A stretch of DNA of 64,000 bases from Actinomyces sp. oral taxon 448 str. F0400. GTDB taxonomy: Bacteria > Actinomycetota > Actinomycetes > Actinomycetales > Actinomycetaceae. Position 1 is the stretch's first letter, and each line of letters starts with the position of its first letter. The notes under the pieces were generated by a model, which did no database searches, was not told the origin of the DNA, and saw only the letters and a list, made by a program, of their open reading frames with translations. A program made the position numbers and the translations under genes. This document shows, piece after piece, positions 61,952-64,000 of the stretch. The stretch covers positions 649,835 to 713,834 of the forward strand of contig NZ_GL985606.1 of the NCBI RefSeq assembly GCF_000220835.1. The letters run 5' to 3'.

Positions 61952-63674
61952 CTGACTCGTGACAGTTTGGTGGGGTCTGGGTTTTGAGGTGGGTTTTTCG
62001 TTGATGTCGCGTGGTGGTTGTGGGTGTGCTGGCACACTAAGGGGCCGGTAGGGTGGGGGTGGTGAGCCCGTTTCTGCGTAAGGTCAAGACAGCCTCTGGG
62101 GCGACGGCGGTGCAGATCGCGGTCAAGGAAGGGCGCCGGGACAAGGTGATCGAGCACCTGGGATCGGCCCACACTGAGGCCGAGCTGGCTGCTCTGATGG
62201 AGATCGGCCGGCACCGCATTGCCCCGGACTAGCTGGCCCTGGACCTGACTCCCACGCCACCGGCGGTTTCGGGACTCCTCACGGCCTCAGCCCCGGTCGG
62301 CACTGATGCGGTGGTGGAGTCCAAGCGCTCGGGCCTGCTGTGGGACGTTCTGCACGGGGTCTACACCCGTCTGGGGCTGAGGGACGCCACTGGGGGTGAT
62401 CGGGCCTTTGAGCAGATGGTTCTGGCGCGTCTGATCGAGCCGACATCCAAGGCCGACACCCCCAGAGTCCTGTCCGAGATCGGCTGGCCAGCCCCGGCCC
62501 ACCGCAACACCCTGCAAGCCTGCCTGGCCCGGGCCCAGGAGCGGGGCTACCGCGAGAGCCTGTCTGGGGCTCTGTTCGAGCACGTCACCGCCAGTGGGGG
62601 TCTGGCCCTGTGCCTGTATGACGTGACCACCCTGTACTTCGAGGCCGAGCGTGAGGACGACCTGCGGCGGGTGGGTTACTCCAAGGAGAGGAGGGTTGAC
62701 CCTCAGGTCATCGTGGGCCTGCTGGTCGACCGTCATGGTTTTCCTCTCCAGGTCGGCTGCTGGGAGGGAAACAAGGCTGAGACCACCACGATCATCCCCA
62801 TCGCGGAGGCCTTCCAGGCCGCCCACGGCATCGAGGAGCTCGTCATCGTCGCTGACGCAGGCATGCTCTCAGCCGCCAACCTCACGGCCCTGGACGAGGC
62901 GCACCTACGTTTCATTGTCGGGGCCCGCACCACCCGGGCCCCAGGCGACCTGGAGGCCCACTTCCACTGGCACGGGGACGCCTTCACCGACGGCCAGGTC
63001 ATCGACACCATCACCCCCAGAAGAGGCTCCAGGAGCCAGCGCGACGTCAGCAGGCGTCATGAGCCGGTGTGGGACCCGCACACCCATCCAGGCTCATGGA
63101 GAGCGGTATGGGTCTACTCCAAGAAGCGAGCGGCCCGGGACAACCAGACTCTCACAGCTCAGGCCAACCGCGCCCGGGCTGTCATCGCCGGCGAGAAGCG
63201 CCCTAAGGGCACGCGTTTTGTCACCGTCCATCAAGGCGATCAGGTCCTTGATGAGGCCTCCATCGCCAGAGCCCGGTCCCTGGTGGGTCTCAAGGGCTAC
63301 GTCACCTTTCGTCCCCGCACGCCTGATGGGCGCCGGTGAGGTCGTCTCCTCCTACCACGAGCTGTGGCACGTCGAGCAGTCCTTCCGGATGAGCAAGCAC
63401 GACCTGAGAGCCCGGCCGGTCTTCCACCACACCCGAGACGCGATCGAGGCTCACCTGACCGTGGTCATGGCCGCCCTGGCCGTCGCCCGGCACCTCCAGG
63501 AGGCCACCGGTATCAGCATCGCCAGGATCGTGCGCGAGCTACGCAGCCTGCAGGAAGTTACCATCAACCTCAACGGCCACCACCTCGCAGCCGCACCGCG
63601 TCTGACCGACACCGCCAACGACATCCTCACCGCCCTGAGCACCCCACCCCCGGCACACTAAGCGTCATGAGTCA
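61952..63674 (+). mobile_element. IS1634-family (IS1549-like) insertion sequence, damaged
   Basis: About 1.72 kb. The left end reads TGACTCGTGACAG from 61953, and the right end, read inward from 63674, is TGACTCATGACGC, giving imperfect terminal inverted repeats. The single transposase gene is broken by a stop and a frameshift. The element is bounded exactly by 66-bp direct repeats. IS1549 from Mycobacterium smegmatis, in the same family, is known for unusually long direct repeats. Confidence 0.8.
62062..63661 (+). pseudogene. IS1634-type transposase with stop codon and frameshift
   Basis: From GTG 62062 the frame gives FLRKVKTASGATAVQIAVKE and runs to an in-frame TAG at 62230, in IAPD-stop-LALDL, where a Gln would be usual. 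The same frame resumes with the DDE catalytic region (ALCLYDVTTLYFEAEREDDL with the first Asp, VIVADAGMLSAANL with the second) up to 63339. A frame change near 63305-63330 moves the rest (SSYHELWHVEQSFRMSKHDL with the catalytic Glu) into the +1 frame, ending at 63661. It should not make active enzyme unless both faults are bypassed. Confidence 0.85.
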
Positions 63675-63740
63675 GGTGCGATGTCGGCGTGTCGGAGTGG
63701 AGCCGTGCCGGATGTCGTGCGTGTCGCGCCGCGCCACGGC
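63675..63740. repeat. Right copy of 66-bp direct repeat flanking the IS
   Basis: It is identical to 61886-61951 at 65 of 66 positions. It begins at the base after the IS right end. The sequence after it (from 63741) is probably the original upstream neighbour of the DUF4032 gene before insertion. Confidence 0.95.
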
Positions 63741-63781
63741 TTCATCCGGTGGGTGTGGTTCAGCCGGTCAGGTGCGTGGAC

Positions 63782-64000
63782 TCATTGGGCATCGTTCTCG
63801 CCGTCGTCGGTGGCGATTTGGGCGGCGATCTGAGCGGTCGCCGCGGAGAAGTCTTCGACTAGCTGGTGGTCCTGGGCTTGGGCCAGGAACACCAGATGAG
63901 CGATAGCGTCCTCCACACCCAGCAGACGGGCCTCCATACGCCCGGTGAAGCAATAGGCCGGCGTGAACCCGTACACCTGCCCCTCACCCACCGGACCCAG
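63782..64000 (-). CDS. Unrecognised protein, C-terminal part only
   Basis: The frame is open from the right edge (64000) to a TGA at 63782, giving about 72 C-terminal residues. They include GQVYGFTPAYCFTGRMEARL and a predicted helix (AIAHLVFLAQAQDHQLVEDF), ending in an acidic tail. No family was recognised from this piece. Because the edge cuts it, length and start are unknown. It is on the same strand as the DUF4032 gene and may have been its upstream neighbour before the IS inserted. Confidence 0.6.
   Translation of the reverse strand: MGPVGEGQVYGFTPAYCFTGRMEARLLGVEDAIAHLVFLAQAQDHQLVEDFSAATAQIAAQIATDDGENDAQ

Overview
The window comes from a high-GC actinobacterium and most resembles Actinomyces or a close relative. 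This is inferred from the GC-rich codon use, the dnaK-grpE-dnaJ-hspR order with HspR-type operators, an IdeR/DtxR iron box, TAGGCT-like -10 boxes sitting next to start codons, and the family mix (DUF4032, a mannose-family PTS, an IS1634-type element). No rRNA, tRNA, CRISPR array or prophage was seen. The species call is inference.

Layout. 1-3.1 kb: a FUSC-type membrane protein cut by the left edge, a RutE-like nitroreductase, and a TetR-DoxX pair whose operator lies at the regulator's own start. 3.1-8.5 kb: a divergent LysR gene and a pseudouridine/nucleoside salvage operon (psuG, psuK, MFS importer, nucleoside hydrolase). 8.7-12.5 kb: a small orphan protein, then an iron-repressed siderophore ABC importer. 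12.5-16.7 kb: a TPR-AAA+ ATPase and a TPR-membrane protein on either side of a Bcr/CflA drug exporter. 16.7-24.2 kb: a decayed accessory stretch holding gene remnants (CoiA-like, GlxA-like, MBL-like, a Mu-type transposase) mixed with intact HxlR/oxidoreductase, isochorismatase and DUF523 genes.

24.2-30 kb: the DnaK chaperone operon with HspR, then two membrane proteins. 30-35.7 kb: a two-component system divergent from a lipoprotein, an HlyD-type adaptor with a peptidoglycan-binding domain, and a MacB-type ABC exporter. 35.7-39.4 kb: a DUF2992 (YjdF) gene behind a structured leader, an S9A prolyl oligopeptidase and a lipoprotein. 39.5-46.2 kb: clpB (second HspR operator), a TetR gene and NAD+ synthetase. 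46.2-53.6 kb: a mannose-family PTS (IIA-IIB-IIC-IID) bracketed by two paralogous Cof-type HAD phosphatases, followed by an unrecognised membrane protein, a third HAD phosphatase and a glutamine amidotransferase. 53.7-61.8 kb: housekeeping genes (rlmC, ispF, cysS, rlmB), an unrecognised 413-aa protein, a MarR gene and a DUF4032 kinase-like gene. 61.9-63.7 kb: a broken IS1634-type element flanked by 66-bp direct repeats. The right edge cuts an unrecognised gene.

How the parts fit. The HspR-type boxes before dnaK and clpB suggest one heat-shock regulon encoded by the operon that carries hspR. The PTS and HAD genes suggest uptake of a sugar as its phosphate, followed by phosphate removal or isomerisation. 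The psu cluster imports and splits nucleosides and pseudouridine. The points most worth a second look are the 66-bp duplication around the IS element, the candidate switching RNA before the DUF2992 gene, the PTS-HAD locus with its unknown membrane protein, and the split TPR-AAA+/TPR-membrane pair.
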